Positions 8,327 through 17,029 are shown, counted from the stretch's first letter. The stretch: 64,000 bases of DNA from Moritella sp. Urea-trap-13 (GCF_002836355.1 NZ_PJCA01000031.1:372001-436000), one strand, 5' to 3'. The notes: generated by a model from the sequence alone, not told the origin. Translations and numbers: made by a program.

Positions 8327-8785
8327 TTACGGGTTTTGGTAATAGGGATATTTCGATTTAAAATTTGGATAAACCTGATAATGAGGTTGCAAAAATACCA
8401 CCAGATTAACTAATTCAGTTACTGTCATCACATCATTATAGTTTTTCATTGTTGATATACCATCAACCTGAACTAATGATTTTAGGTAGCCCTTTGCAAT
8501 TTTATGTGATGGGTTAATAACAGAAGTAACAAGTTCAGAGTAGGTTTTAACCTCAGATCTTTTGCCGCCGAGTTGAACCGATAACGCAGGGTTATCTGTT
8601 ACTCCTGTCGGTTCAATACCTTCCAACTGATGACATGACAAACATTGATACTTTATAAATACAGATTTGCCATTGTTTACATCCCCTTCGGGCAGGCTAA
8701 ATCCTCTTGGTGATTCAACGCCATTGTCACAGCCCGTTATTAGTGCCGCAACGGCGGTCAACATACATAACTGTAAATATTTCAT
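8327..8785 (-). CDS. monoheme c-type cytochrome lipoprotein
   Basis: A 152-aa exported protein. The N-terminus is a lipoprotein signal with lipobox LITGC (Cys19), so it should be anchored to a membrane on the periplasmic side. One heme-binding motif, CLSCH, lies near residue 48. Met in STMKNYNDVM near residue 115 is a candidate distal ligand. The layout is that of class I cytochromes c. It lies upstream of the helical protein gene and probably shares its transcript. An electron-carrier role is likely; the donor and acceptor are unknown. Proximity to the formate dehydrogenase and FocA block is suggestive only. Confidence 0.85.
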   Translation of the reverse strand: MKYLQLCMLTAVAALITGCDNGVESPRGFSLPEGDVNNGKSVFIKYQCLSCHQLEGIEPTGVTDNPALSVQLGGKRSEVKTYSELVTSVINPSHKIAKGYLKSLVQVDGISTMKNYNDVMTVTELVNLVVFLQPHYQVYPNFKSKYPYYQNP

Positions 8786-8977
8786 ATATATACTCCCATT
8801 CGAATTCAGATTATGCGTAGATTGATCCTACTTAGCACTCTCTACAGTAGCTAAAGTATAGCTTTCCTTTTTACTTTTACTAATGACATGTGTTCGGGAA
8901 TATCATGGAGTGTAAACAAAACCTTATAGCACCTAAAGTATCGATATCAATATCTTCAACGCTAGCTTTTAGTTTAA

Positions 8978-9005
8978 TTAATTAACCCGAGCTAAGGTTA
9001 ATTAA
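8978..9005. repeat. perfect 10-bp inverted repeat in an intergenic region
   Basis: TTAATTAACC and GGTTAATTAA are separated by 8 bp, between the divergent cytochrome c and phosphatidyltransferase genes. No T-tract follows, so it is more likely an operator or cruciform than a terminator. Confidence 0.5.
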
Positions 9006-9064
9006 CTACACTTTGACTACATATATTCGTATAGCATGTAATTTAAGAGTGGGTGATAATCTTT

Positions 9065-9631
9065 ATGACCAATGTTGTGATTAAGCAGATCCCGAATGCC
9101 CTAACAACGTTACGTTTGCTTTTGTCTGTGCCTATCTGTTTGTTGATCTTAAATGAAAATTATTCAGCAGTATTGTGGATAGCTTTAATTGCGGGGGTCA
9201 GTGATGCTGTTGATGGGTGGTTAGCGCGTAAACTTGATATAGAAAGTCGTTATGGGTCAATCGTCGATCCGCTTTCTGACAAGGCTATGTTGATGAGTAG
9301 TTATTTAGCTTTTGCCATAGTGGGATTACTGCCTTGGTGGGTTGCTGTGGTTATTGTGGCGAGAGATGCGGTTATTGTCAGCGGTGCGCTTGCCTATTAC
9401 GGACTATTCGGAAGATATGAAGTGGCACCAAGCATCTGGGGTAAAACGAGTACTACAGTGCAGATTGTTTTTGCGTTGATGTTATTAACGCAGCAGGTAT
9501 ATCCGGTGCTTCCGGCACTCAGTTTTGAGATTGGGTTATGGTCAGTCATTCTGATGGTCATTATTAGTGGTTGTCATTATGTTTATATTTGGGGTGCGAA
9601 GGCATTGTCCCAACAAAATCATATGGATTGA
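9065..9631 (+). CDS. CDP-alcohol phosphatidyltransferase family protein
   Basis: A 188-aa integral membrane enzyme with the family signature near residue 40: DAVDGWLAR, then G and two Asp in YGSIVDPLSD. These conserved Asp residues bind the metal and CDP moiety. About five hydrophobic helices follow. Family members transfer a phosphoalcohol from a CDP-alcohol, for example making phosphatidylglycerophosphate or cardiolipin. This is shorter and more divergent than housekeeping PgsA, so the acceptor is uncertain. The ATG at 9065 is preferred over a GTG at 9053 on ribosome-site spacing. It is transcribed alone. Confidence 0.82.
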   Translation: MTNVVIKQIPNALTTLRLLLSVPICLLILNENYSAVLWIALIAGVSDAVDGWLARKLDIESRYGSIVDPLSDKAMLMSSYLAFAIVGLLPWWVAVVIVARDAVIVSGALAYYGLFGRYEVAPSIWGKTSTTVQIVFALMLLTQQVYPVLPALSFEIGLWSVILMVIISGCHYVYIWGAKALSQQNHMD

Positions 9632-9645
9632 ACCGCACCTTAAAT

Positions 9646-9669
9646 AAGTCAATAAGTCAATAAGGCAAT
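9646..9669. repeat. three tandem 8-bp repeats (AAGTCAAT, AAGTCAAT, AAGGCAAT)
   Basis: A short direct repeat just after the phosphatidyltransferase stop, with the third copy differing at one base. It looks like slippage DNA; no function is evident. Confidence 0.5.
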
Positions 9670-9808
9670 AGGCGTCAATCTAAATTTAGACACACTCTTT
9701 TTCATGAGCGTTTTGCATTTAATTCGATTACCTTGATAATAAATAACTCGTGTCAATGTTGCAATTTAGCGAAATAAACGAGTGAGGAATTACTAAATAG
9801 GTTATTCG

Positions 9809-9851
9809 TTGATCTGCATCAATAGCGTTAATAGGGATGTGCGTTTATATT
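9809..9851 (+). promoter_or_regulatory. class II FNR-type promoter for the 61-aa gene
   Basis: TTGATCTGCATCAA at 9809-9822 is a perfect match to the FNR consensus TTGAT-N4-ATCAA. A -10-like TATATT follows at 9846-9851. With a start near 9857 the box centre sits at about -41.5, the canonical class II activator position. It therefore predicts anaerobic induction of the gene starting at 9902. Confidence 0.7.
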
Positions 9852-9901
9852 TAATGTGAACAAGTTGTAAAAATACTCAACACATGATTAAGGTGGTAAA
9901 G

Positions 9902-10087
9902 ATGGAATTATTACGCAATCCTAAATGTTACACGGACGTATGTATCGATGGTACTTGGTATCACTATGATCATTGTGGTTCGAAGGTTTATTCTTTAAGT
10001 GGTGGTGCAGGACCTGAACTCGACTTAGCACGTGAGCCTGCAACAGAAAATGAGCTAATTAATCTCATTCAAACCGCCATTAATTAA
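9902..10087 (+). CDS. small conserved-type protein of unknown function (61 aa), predicted FNR-induced
   Basis: A 61-aa soluble protein with a compact N-terminal part (NPKCYTDVCIDGTWYHYD) carrying two Cys and two His, then a Gly-rich turn and an acidic helical tail. No signal peptide or membrane segment is present. The start at 9902 is chosen because AAGG lies about 8 nt upstream; an ATG six codons earlier (9884) lacks one. A perfect FNR box and a -10 precede it. The Cys/His pattern could hold a metal, but this is conjecture. I do not recognise the family. Confidence 0.7.
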   Translation: MELLRNPKCYTDVCIDGTWYHYDHCGSKVYSLSGGAGPELDLAREPATENELINLIQTAIN

Positions 10088-10189
10088 TATACTAATGATA
10101 GTTAATTACTAGATATAGCTACTCCTCTTTTAGTAGATACAATGTCATCACTCAGCGACATTGATATTTTTATACTGGTAGAGTGATTT

Positions 10190-10228
10190 TGACCTTTAGA
10201 TGCACTGGGCGTTTAAAGGTCATTTTTT
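10190..10228 (+). terminator. rho-independent terminator-like hairpin upstream of htpX
   Basis: TGACCTTTA (10190-10198) pairs with TAAAGGTCA (10214-10222), with a 15-nt loop, followed by a run of T. It probably ends the transcript of the 61-aa gene and separates it from htpX. Confidence 0.6.
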
Positions 10229-10232
10229 GTTC

Positions 10233-10286
10233 TTTACTTCTCTTTACAATTTCCCTATTTGCGTTTTCTTTATTTTGTCATATTAT
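10233..10286 (+). promoter_or_regulatory. CpxR-type box and promoter of htpX
   Basis: Read on the minus strand, 10233-10247 is GTAAA-GAGAA-GTAAA, a perfect match to the CpxR consensus GTAAA-N5-GTAAA. A promoter TTGCGT-16-TATTAT follows (10259-10286), putting the box centre near -53. In E. coli htpX is a known Cpx regulon member, so envelope-stress control is likely here too. Confidence 0.6.
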
Positions 10287-10317
10287 GTCACTCTATTTTA
10301 TTGGAGAACAAAAATAT

Positions 10318-11196
10318 ATGAAACGCATTTTGCTATTTCTTGCAACCAACCTAGCAGTAATGGTGGTTTTTAGTATTGTTTTAAACATTATCTATGCAAC
10401 TACTGGTATTCAATCAGGCAGTCTGTCTGGGTTGTTGGTGATGGCGGTATTGTTTGGTTTCGGTGGTTCATTAATCTCATTAATGCTGTCGAAGAAAATG
10501 GCACTCCGTTCAATTGGCGGCGAGATCATCACCCAACCTCGTAATGCTAATGAACATTGGTTATTAGAAACTGTTACTCGACAAGCAAAACAAGCGGGTA
10601 TTGGTATGCCTGATGTTGCTATTTATGATGCTGCCGAGATGAATGCCTTTGCGACTGGTGCTAAACGTGATGCAGCCTTAATTGCGGTATCAACGGGTTT
10701 ATTAGCTCAAATGACACGTGATGAAGCTGAAGCGGTTGTTGCCCACGAAATCAACCACGTTGCTAATGGTGACATGATCACTATGGCCTTGATGCAAGGT
10801 GTGGTGAATACCTTTGTTATCTTCTTATCTCGTATTATTGCGAATGCAGTCAGTGGTTTCACATCAAATGATGAAGAAGGCGAGGGTGAAGGCGGCGGTA
10901 GCTTTATGACTTACTTCATTGTCTCAATGGCGTTAGAAATGCTATTCGGTTTCTTAGCAAGCTTCTTAACCATGTGGTTCAGTCGTCAACGTGAGTTTAA
11001 AGCAGACTCTGGCGCAGCAGAATTGGTTGGTAAAGAGAAGATGATTGCAGCACTTGAGCGTCTTAAGACAAGCCAAGAAACACAGCTTGAAGGTTCGATG
11101 ATGGCGTTTGGTATTACTGGTAAGAAAACCATGATGGAGCTATTAATGAGCCATCCACCACTGCAAAACCGTATTAACGCATTACGTAACCTTTAA
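10318..11196 (+). CDS. htpX: HtpX, inner-membrane zinc metalloprotease
   Basis: A 292-aa M48-family protease that helps degrade misfolded membrane proteins alongside FtsH. Two N-terminal membrane helices (residues about 4-24 and 34-55) precede the catalytic domain with zinc-binding HEINH near residue 140 and a third-ligand Glu in [15 protein letters not shown] near residue 222. A hydrophobic hairpin lies between them. Length matches E. coli HtpX (293 aa). The start at 10318 follows GGAG; upstream in-frame codons overlap the terminator and CpxR box. The gene is monocistronic, with predicted Cpx control. Confidence 0.95.
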   Translation: MKRILLFLATNLAVMVVFSIVLNIIYATTGIQSGSLSGLLVMAVLFGFGGSLISLMLSKKMALRSIGGEIITQPRNANEHWLLETVTRQAKQAGIGMPDVAIYDAAEMNAFATGAKRDAALIAVSTGLLAQMTRDEAEAVVAHEINHVANGDMITMALMQGVVNTFVIFLSRIIANAVSGFTSNDEEGEGEGGGSFMTYFIVSMALEMLFGFLASFLTMWFSRQREFKADSGAAELVGKEKMIAALERLKTSQETQLEGSMMAFGITGKKTMMELLMSHPPLQNRINALRNL

Positions 11197-11440
11197 ACTA
11201 CGAATGTTTTAGACAAATCATGGTCTAAAGAACAAAGCCTCATAGGTACTGTAATTTTTATTCATCATAAGATTGTATCTCTGGGGCTTTTTACTTTCTA
11301 TAATACCAGTTTATTTAGCTATTACTTTATGGTTAATTAAATGAATTGGTAATCTAAAAACGTGATGGACAAGTGAATAATTATCTTCAAAAAAGTGTAT
11401 TTTATATGTTATGAATTAGTGGCTTATGAGGTGAAAGCTA

Positions 11441-12976
11441 ATGACGAATATAACGGTAGACAAAGATCTAGTAGATAAAGAAGCTATACCAGAAAATAAA
11501 GAGATTATAGATGCATCACTTATAAAAAAAGAGCGTAAAAATAAACAGTCAGTGCATGAGGATAGCCAATCTTTGATGGCGAGGTTAGTTAAGCTATTAA
11601 TTGCCTTTGGTATTCCGTTATTTTTACTATCAATTCCCACCTCTCAATTACCCTTTGACGACCTGAGTATTATCCAGCATAGATTGCTCGCCATTTTTGT
11701 GCTCGCTGCACTGCTGTGGATCCTTGAACCTGTGCCTGTGTTTGCGACGTCCATTTTGATCATTACTCTTGAACTCGTCATGCTGTCCGATCAAGGGCTT
11801 TACAGCTTTCGGTTGTTTAATGATGGGGTCGATCCCGCGACGAGTATTGAAGGCTTGATGCATTACAACGATATTTTCGCGGCCTTTTCGTCACCGATAA
11901 TAGTGTTGTTCCTCGGGGGATTTTCCTTAGCCATTGGCGCGAACAAGTATGCCCTTGATACTAATCTGGCCAATGTATTATTAAAGCCGTTTGGTACTAA
12001 ACCGGCTTCTATCATGCTGGGCTTAATGATGATCACTGCGTTGTTTTCTATGTTTATGTCTAACACGGCAACGACTGTGATGATGTTGTCTTTGTTAGGG
12101 CCCATTCTAATGTCTGTACCGAAAGAAGAAAAGGGTATTAAAGCCTTGGTCTTGAGTGTGCCGATTGCCGCTAACCTAGGTGGTATTGCGACGCCGATTG
12201 GTACGCCACCTAATGCGATTGCCCTGCAGTATCTTGATAGCCTGTACAGTGTTACCTTTCTTGATTGGATGATGCTTGGTTTACCTTTTGTCGTTGTGTT
12301 ATTAGCCTTTGCTTGGTGGCTGTTACAAAAGTTGTTCCCGTTTAGTGGTGACAGTTTGCATTTACAACTTGGTGGTGACTTTCAACGTAGTTGGCAAGCG
12401 ATAGTGGTTTATATTACCTTCGCGCTAACAATCATACTGTGGATGACGACGGGTCTACACGGCATGAATACTTATGTGGTGGCGATAATCCCGCTGGCGG
12501 TATTTACGCTAACGGGCATCATAGGTAAAGAAGAATTGAAACTGATTAACTGGGATGTGTTGTGGCTGGTTGCTGGTGGTATTGCCATTGGTATTGCGCT
12601 AGATAAAACAGGACTAGCGGCAGTCATGGCCAATGCGATTGATTATTCAGTGTTGCCAGCCTTGTTAGTGATGTTAGTGATGTCTTTTGTGTGTTGGCTG
12701 ATGGCTAACTTTATCTCCAACACGGCAACAGCTAATTTGTTAATGCCGATTGCGGCCGCTGTGGCAATGTCAATGGATGACTTGTCATTGCTGGTGATGT
12801 TAGTGGTGGTGGCGTGTTCTGCTTCACTCGGGATGATATTACCCGTATCAACACCGCCTAATTCGTTGGCGTATGCGACGGGGTTGGTTGCCAGCAAGGA
12901 TATGGCAAAAGTTGGACTTATCATGGGCCTTGCTGGTTTAACTCTGGTTTATGGGGTTATTCTAGTCGTGTTTTAA
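11441..12976 (+). CDS. DASS/SLC13-family sodium-coupled anion symporter
   Basis: A 511-aa transporter with about eleven membrane helices. The paired Ser-Asn-Thr motifs of the family are present in both halves (FMSNTATTVMML near residue 205 and FISNTATANLLMP near residue 427). Loops such as GTPPNAIALQY and STPPNSLAYATG also match. Family members import di- or tricarboxylates, sulfate or phosphate with sodium. The neighbouring fumC makes C4-dicarboxylates plausible. The first 45 or so residues are unusually hydrophilic and charged before helix 1. The start is well supported by GAGG 9 nt upstream. It converges on the next gene with 6 bp between. Confidence 0.88.
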   Translation: MTNITVDKDLVDKEAIPENKEIIDASLIKKERKNKQSVHEDSQSLMARLVKLLIAFGIPLFLLSIPTSQLPFDDLSIIQHRLLAIFVLAALLWILEPVPVFATSILIITLELVMLSDQGLYSFRLFNDGVDPATSIEGLMHYNDIFAAFSSPIIVLFLGGFSLAIGANKYALDTNLANVLLKPFGTKPASIMLGLMMITALFSMFMSNTATTVMMLSLLGPILMSVPKEEKGIKALVLSVPIAANLGGIATPIGTPPNAIALQYLDSLYSVTFLDWMMLGLPFVVVLLAFAWWLLQKLFPFSGDSLHLQLGGDFQRSWQAIVVYITFALTIILWMTTGLHGMNTYVVAIIPLAVFTLTGIIGKEELKLINWDVLWLVAGGIAIGIALDKTGLAAVMANAIDYSVLPALLVMLVMSFVCWLMANFISNTATANLLMPIAAAVAMSMDDLSLLVMLVVVACSASLGMILPVSTPPNSLAYATGLVASKDMAKVGLIMGLAGLTLVYGVILVVF

Positions 12977-12982
12977 CTGTTT

Positions 12983-13921
12983 TTAATTGTTTTCGATTGC
13001 GGCTTCCTTAGTTAAAACCGGTTGCGTGGTATTAATAATATTTCGGGTATTATCGAGTTCATATACCCAATCACATCGGTTGGGCAGCGTCGCTAAACAT
13101 TGCTCGGTAATACGTTGGAAATAAGCAGTGAAATTACGTACTTCAGCACTGCTCATAAAGGTTTCTTTTTGGGTGTTATCTTCACTCTTTAAGTGTTCTT
13201 GACGTTTATTTTCTTGTTCTAGTCGCCATGCTTGTACACTGTCAAAGCTCGGTGCTTTGAGCATCAACAAATGATCAACACGTTGATATAACCCTTGATA
13301 ATTTTGTTTCAGTTGTTGGTTTACATAGCTGCGCCAAATACCGTATTTATCTTTTGTGGCTTCTAATTTGTTGATTGGATAAATCAGATCTTTCATCAGT
13401 TGCGGTTGCACACCCAAACACCAACCTTCTAAGACAATCACATCAATAGGGCGATCGACAATTGGCCATTGTGATTTTGGGTAAGGGTTGTCTGCAAACT
13501 TATTAAATCGTGGTAGCAGTACTGGGTCGCTTGCCGTCGCGCCTGCGCATAGTTTTTCTAATGTCGCATTAGCAAGATCGATATCGTGCGTGCCAGGAAC
13601 ACCGCGGGTACGTAATAAAGGGTGAATTTGGTTGGCAAGTTCGTTGCGTTGTTTTTTGCTGTAGTAAAAGTCATCAAGAGACAACACCGCCACGTTCAAA
13701 TCAAATTCGCTACTGAGTCGAGTACCTAAATAATCGGCTAGGGTTGATTTACCTGATCCCTGACAACCGTTGATACCAACGATAAAGGTGTTATTTGCTT
13801 GTTTTTGGTGCGCGACGATACTTAGCAGCGCACTAGAAAAGTACTCTGAAGCATGCGTTAAATAATCCTCATCCAACTGGTGACGTTGAATGAACTGGTC
13901 TAGCATTGGCATTGTCTTCAT
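12983..13921 (-). CDS. P-loop kinase, glycerate 3-kinase-like
   Basis: A 312-aa cytoplasmic kinase. A Walker A motif (GINGCQGSGKSTLADYL) lies near residues 49-65. It is followed by SLDDFYYSK, the RGVPGTHD segment typical of plant-type D-glycerate 3-kinases and their bacterial relatives, LPRFNKFADNPYP, and the Walker B-like VIVLEGWCLG. These proteins belong to the phosphoribulokinase/uridine kinase superfamily. The substrate is most likely glycerate but has not been shown for bacterial homologues of this exact type. It follows fumC on the same strand after about 140 bp, so it may be independently transcribed. Confidence 0.8.
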   Translation of the reverse strand: MKTMPMLDQFIQRHQLDEDYLTHASEYFSSALLSIVAHQKQANNTFIVGINGCQGSGKSTLADYLGTRLSSEFDLNVAVLSLDDFYYSKKQRNELANQIHPLLRTRGVPGTHDIDLANATLEKLCAGATASDPVLLPRFNKFADNPYPKSQWPIVDRPIDVIVLEGWCLGVQPQLMKDLIYPINKLEATKDKYGIWRSYVNQQLKQNYQGLYQRVDHLLMLKAPSFDSVQAWRLEQENKRQEHLKSEDNTQKETFMSSAEVRNFTAYFQRITEQCLATLPNRCDWVYELDNTRNIINTTQPVLTKEAAIENN

Positions 13922-14065
13922 AGAGCACCACTTTTCTTTGAATTAATTTTTGAATTAATGTGTTGAATTTAAAATTATTAATAATTGCTACAACATTTAA
14001 ACAGTTTTTAATCAACATTTAAACATCTAATTACTAGCAATCAACTAACATACCCGTTTGAAAGG

Positions 14066-15445
14066 TTATTTTATATTACGTGTTAATTGCCCAGGATCTA
14101 ATAATTTAGTTAGTTCTTGTCGGGTTAACACTGTATTTTCTTCTGCGACGTCGATAATTGGTCGCTGCTCTTTATAAGCCTGTTTGGCGATTTCCGCTGC
14201 TTTAAGGTAACCAATGATGGGGTTCAGTGCAGTGACCAATATCGGATTTTTATAGAGTGCTTGTGTTAACTGTTGCTCGTGTACCTCAAAACCTGCAATT
14301 GCTTTGTCGGCGAGTAACCGTGAACTGGATGTAAGTAGGTTAATACTGTTAATTAGATTAGTGGCAATCATTGGCAGCATGACATTCAACTCAAAGTTAC
14401 CAGATTGCCCACCTATGGTGATCGCGGCATCGTTGCCTATGACTTGCGCAGCTACCATCGCCGTTGATTCCGGTATGATAGGATTTACTTTACCTGGCAT
14501 GATTGACGAACCCGGTTGCAGTGCCGGTAAACTGATTTCACCTAATCCCGCTAATGGACCTGAATTCATCCAACGCAGATCATTGCTTATTTTCATTAAC
14601 GAGACCGCGGTTGTCTTTAACTGACCGGATAGCGCCACTGCTGTATCTTGTGTGGCCATTAAAAATGAAAAGTTATCAGCTTGGCTAAAATTGATGCCCG
14701 TTAACGCAGATAGCTTTTGATTAAAGTGACTGGCGAAATTGGGGTGGGCATTGATCCCCGTACCCACCGCAGTACCGCCTTGTGCAAGTCGCTGTAATTT
14801 AGCTTGTAGCATTTTAATATTATCAATGTTGTAACCGATTTGAGCAGCCCAGCTGAATAAGGATTGGCTCATTCTCACGGGCATGGCATCCATTAAATGG
14901 GTACGGCCAGTTTTAACTAAATGATTTAGGCTCAGCGCTTTGTCTACGATGGTTTGATGTAAGTGATGCAGTGCAGGCAATAACTGTTTGTCGACTAAGA
15001 TTGCGGCACTGACGTGGATAGCACTGGGGATCACGTCATTGCTACTTTGACCATAATTTACATGGTCGTTGGCATCAATTTTGGTTTGACTATAGATACT
15101 AGCCAGATGGGCAATCACTTCGTTGGCATTCATGTTTGAACTGGTACCGGAACCTGTCTGGTAAATATCAACTGGGAAGTGTTGCATGATATTTTTATCG
15201 GCTAGCAATTGATTTACCGCAGTGCAGATCGCATTAGCGATATCTTCGGGTAACAATCCCAGCGTTAGGTTGGCTTCTGCAGCGGCAGATTTGATCAGTA
15301 ACAGTGATTTAATGAAATCAACGGGTAAAGTTTGACCGCTGACAGGAAAGTTATCTATCGCCCGTTGGGTTTGAGCGCCATACAGGGCATTGGTGGGTAC
15401 ATTCACTTCACCCATGCTATCGCGTTCAATTCGAGTATTAACCAT
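14066..15445 (-). CDS. fumC: class II fumarate hydratase
   Basis: A 459-aa enzyme of the fumarase/aspartase superfamily converting fumarate and malate in the TCA cycle. Visible signatures are GSGTSSNMNANEV near residue 95, KTGRTHLMDAMP near 180, GGTAVGTG near 215, and the superfamily loop GSSIMPGKVNP near 312 with its catalytic Ser. The variant GSGTSS, rather than the QTQ form of E. coli FumC, occurs in many bacterial class II fumarases. The start is the ATG at 15445 with AGGTG 8 nt upstream; a GTG at 15454 lies inside that ribosome site. Length is normal. Confidence 0.93.
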   Translation of the reverse strand: MVNTRIERDSMGEVNVPTNALYGAQTQRAIDNFPVSGQTLPVDFIKSLLLIKSAAAEANLTLGLLPEDIANAICTAVNQLLADKNIMQHFPVDIYQTGSGTSSNMNANEVIAHLASIYSQTKIDANDHVNYGQSSNDVIPSAIHVSAAILVDKQLLPALHHLHQTIVDKALSLNHLVKTGRTHLMDAMPVRMSQSLFSWAAQIGYNIDNIKMLQAKLQRLAQGGTAVGTGINAHPNFASHFNQKLSALTGINFSQADNFSFLMATQDTAVALSGQLKTTAVSLMKISNDLRWMNSGPLAGLGEISLPALQPGSSIMPGKVNPIIPESTAMVAAQVIGNDAAITIGGQSGNFELNVMLPMIATNLINSINLLTSSSRLLADKAIAGFEVHEQQLTQALYKNPILVTALNPIIGYLKAAEIAKQAYKEQRPIIDVAEENTVLTRQELTKLLDPGQLTRNIK

Positions 15446-15640
15446 GATCGTCACCTGCTACTTTGAGTCATAAAATCAAGATATATCATTAAATAGTATA
15501 GCGAATAGTGGCTAACATGAAGTAGGTCGATTAAGTCTGTGGAATAAGGTAAGCTGAAGTCAGTTAAATATGTAAAGTCAATTATGTTAAGCTAAACATG
15601 TGGTTAATTTGCATAATCTAAAATTGAGTAGGATAAAATA

Positions 15641-16696
15641 ATGTCATCTTTGGAATCGAATCGTTTGCTACAATATAAAACTCTAAACGACGGTACCCGT
15701 ATTTGTGCTGCTAAACAGCTCAGTAACTTGGGTATTTCGGGTTTGATGACACTTGAAGCAATTGAATTCCTGACCCTTGAGCTTAATGCTATTTTAGTGA
15801 GCTGTGAGCAATTACAGGCTAGCTATGCAAAGCGTAAAGCCAGTTTACCATCAGAATTACATGTTTGCTTACAGAGCTCTGCAATAAGTACTGCGCAGTT
15901 TGCCGCATTGGTGCAACTTATTCAGAGGGCACCGCAAGCATTGTGGTCGTTAAGGGATGATAGTTTTAATTGTTATGAAATGGATTTTCGTTTAGCTGCA
16001 TTACAACAGCATTTAACCATTTTAAAGCCGTTAAAGAAGAAACTTGCGCCGTTTGTGAATACTAATGCGCTTAATTCGACGGCCACACTGCGTTCAATTC
16101 AACATTGTTTGGGTAATGCGGGGATGTTTCGTTGGTTCTCAGCTAAATGGCGTAATGCCAAGCAACAAGCATTAACGCTGGCAACCAATGATCAGCTAAA
16201 GCTTGATGACATCCAGATGTTATTCCCGGCTATGATTAAATACGTGACGGCCCAAGAATGCTTTGATGAGTTGTTTGTACAAGCGCCGATCTTGTCTGCT
16301 TGTCATCAGGGATTAAATACTGATGTTGCGCCATTACTAGCCGTGCGTGAATGGTATAAAGATGTTGAGTTTGCCATGACCGAACACTTTGTCGGTGAAG
16401 ACGGGATCTTACAGGGTTTGTCTGTTATTGATAAACAAGTCGCGGATAAGTTGGTCAGTGACTATGACGCCAGCTTAGTGTTGATGATTAACAACATAGA
16501 TAAGAAGATGAATAAGTTGAGACTAAGCTTTCCAGCTTATCAAGCGTTGCAGCAGGGTGATGTTGATTACGTGACTGCAGTTACTGAGCTAAAGTCTATT
16601 TTGTTGGATGCGTTAACTGTGTTGAAGGACAATGAGGTAGATAGTAATACTTACTTATCTGAGCTGCTAAAGATGCCGGATTTAAACGCTGAGTAA
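15641..16696 (+). CDS. helical protein of unknown function (351 aa)
   Basis: A soluble, mostly helical protein with no signal peptide. Long amphipathic stretches occur near residues 40-65, 100-135 and 280-345. The segment FRWFSAKWRNAKQQAL near residue 165 faintly recalls a linker seen in some very large DUF4011-type helicase proteins, but I see no Walker motifs and place little weight on it. The gene stands alone between fumC (divergent) and the tRNA genes (convergent). A valid start is given by ATG 15641. The function is not recognised. Confidence 0.7.
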   Translation: MSSLESNRLLQYKTLNDGTRICAAKQLSNLGISGLMTLEAIEFLTLELNAILVSCEQLQASYAKRKASLPSELHVCLQSSAISTAQFAALVQLIQRAPQALWSLRDDSFNCYEMDFRLAALQQHLTILKPLKKKLAPFVNTNALNSTATLRSIQHCLGNAGMFRWFSAKWRNAKQQALTLATNDQLKLDDIQMLFPAMIKYVTAQECFDELFVQAPILSACHQGLNTDVAPLLAVREWYKDVEFAMTEHFVGEDGILQGLSVIDKQVADKLVSDYDASLVLMINNIDKKMNKLRLSFPAYQALQQGDVDYVTAVTELKSILLDALTVLKDNEVDSNTYLSELLKMPDLNAE

Positions 16697-16835
16697 TACG
16701 TGCTGTAAACAATAATGAAACCTTGCTAGGCCATATTGGAGTATCGATTGGCTTAGTAAGCTTGCTGTTAGCTGCAAAGCATGGACATTAGTTTGTTGTG
16801 GTTAGCTAATATAATAACCACTGAATTTTAGGCAT

Positions 16836-16863
16836 AAAAAAACCTCGCTCATTGAGCAAGGTT
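16836..16863 (-). terminator. rho-independent terminator of the tRNA-Val pair
   Basis: On the minus strand AACCTTGCTC and GAGCGAGGTT pair (one G-U) around a 3-nt loop, followed by seven T. It lies just after the second tRNA. Confidence 0.85.
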
Positions 16864-16871
16864 TCATTATT

Positions 16872-16947
16872 TGGTGCGTCCTACAAGATTCGAACTTGTG
16901 ACATCTAGCATGTCGAGCTAGCGCTCTACCAACTGAGCTAAGGACGC
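16872..16947 (-). tRNA. tRNA-Val (anticodon GAC), promoter-distal copy, C33
   Basis: A complete 76-nt cloverleaf with encoded CCA. The acceptor is GCGTCCT/AGGACGC, D arm GCTC/GAGC, anticodon stem CTAGC/GCTAG and T arm ACAAG/CTTGT with TTCGAAT loop. The 7-nt anticodon loop reads TCGACAT, giving anticodon GAC (Val) and A73. Position 33 is C instead of the nearly universal U. The two copies are identical from position 8 to 56. Confidence 0.92.
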
Positions 16948-16953
16948 GGAATG

Positions 16954-17029
16954 TGGTGCTCGCTACAAGATTTGAACTTGTGACATCTAGCATGTCGAGC
17001 TAGCGCTCTACCAACTGAGCTAAGCGAGC
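16954..17029 (-). tRNA. tRNA-Val (anticodon GAC), promoter-proximal copy, C33, different acceptor stem
   Basis: A second complete 76-nt cloverleaf, 6 bp from the first, with encoded CCA. D and anticodon arms and the T stem are identical to its neighbour, including loop TCGACAT with C33. The acceptor stem is GCTCGCT/AGCGAGC: base pairs 3-70, 4-69 and 5-68 have all changed with compensation, so both genes look functional. The T loop has A57 instead of G57. Confidence 0.92.

Noticed and set aside
16802-16993. 63-codon frame across the tRNA genes
   Set aside because: It reads through the tRNA-Val sequences and terminator, so it is a chance frame.
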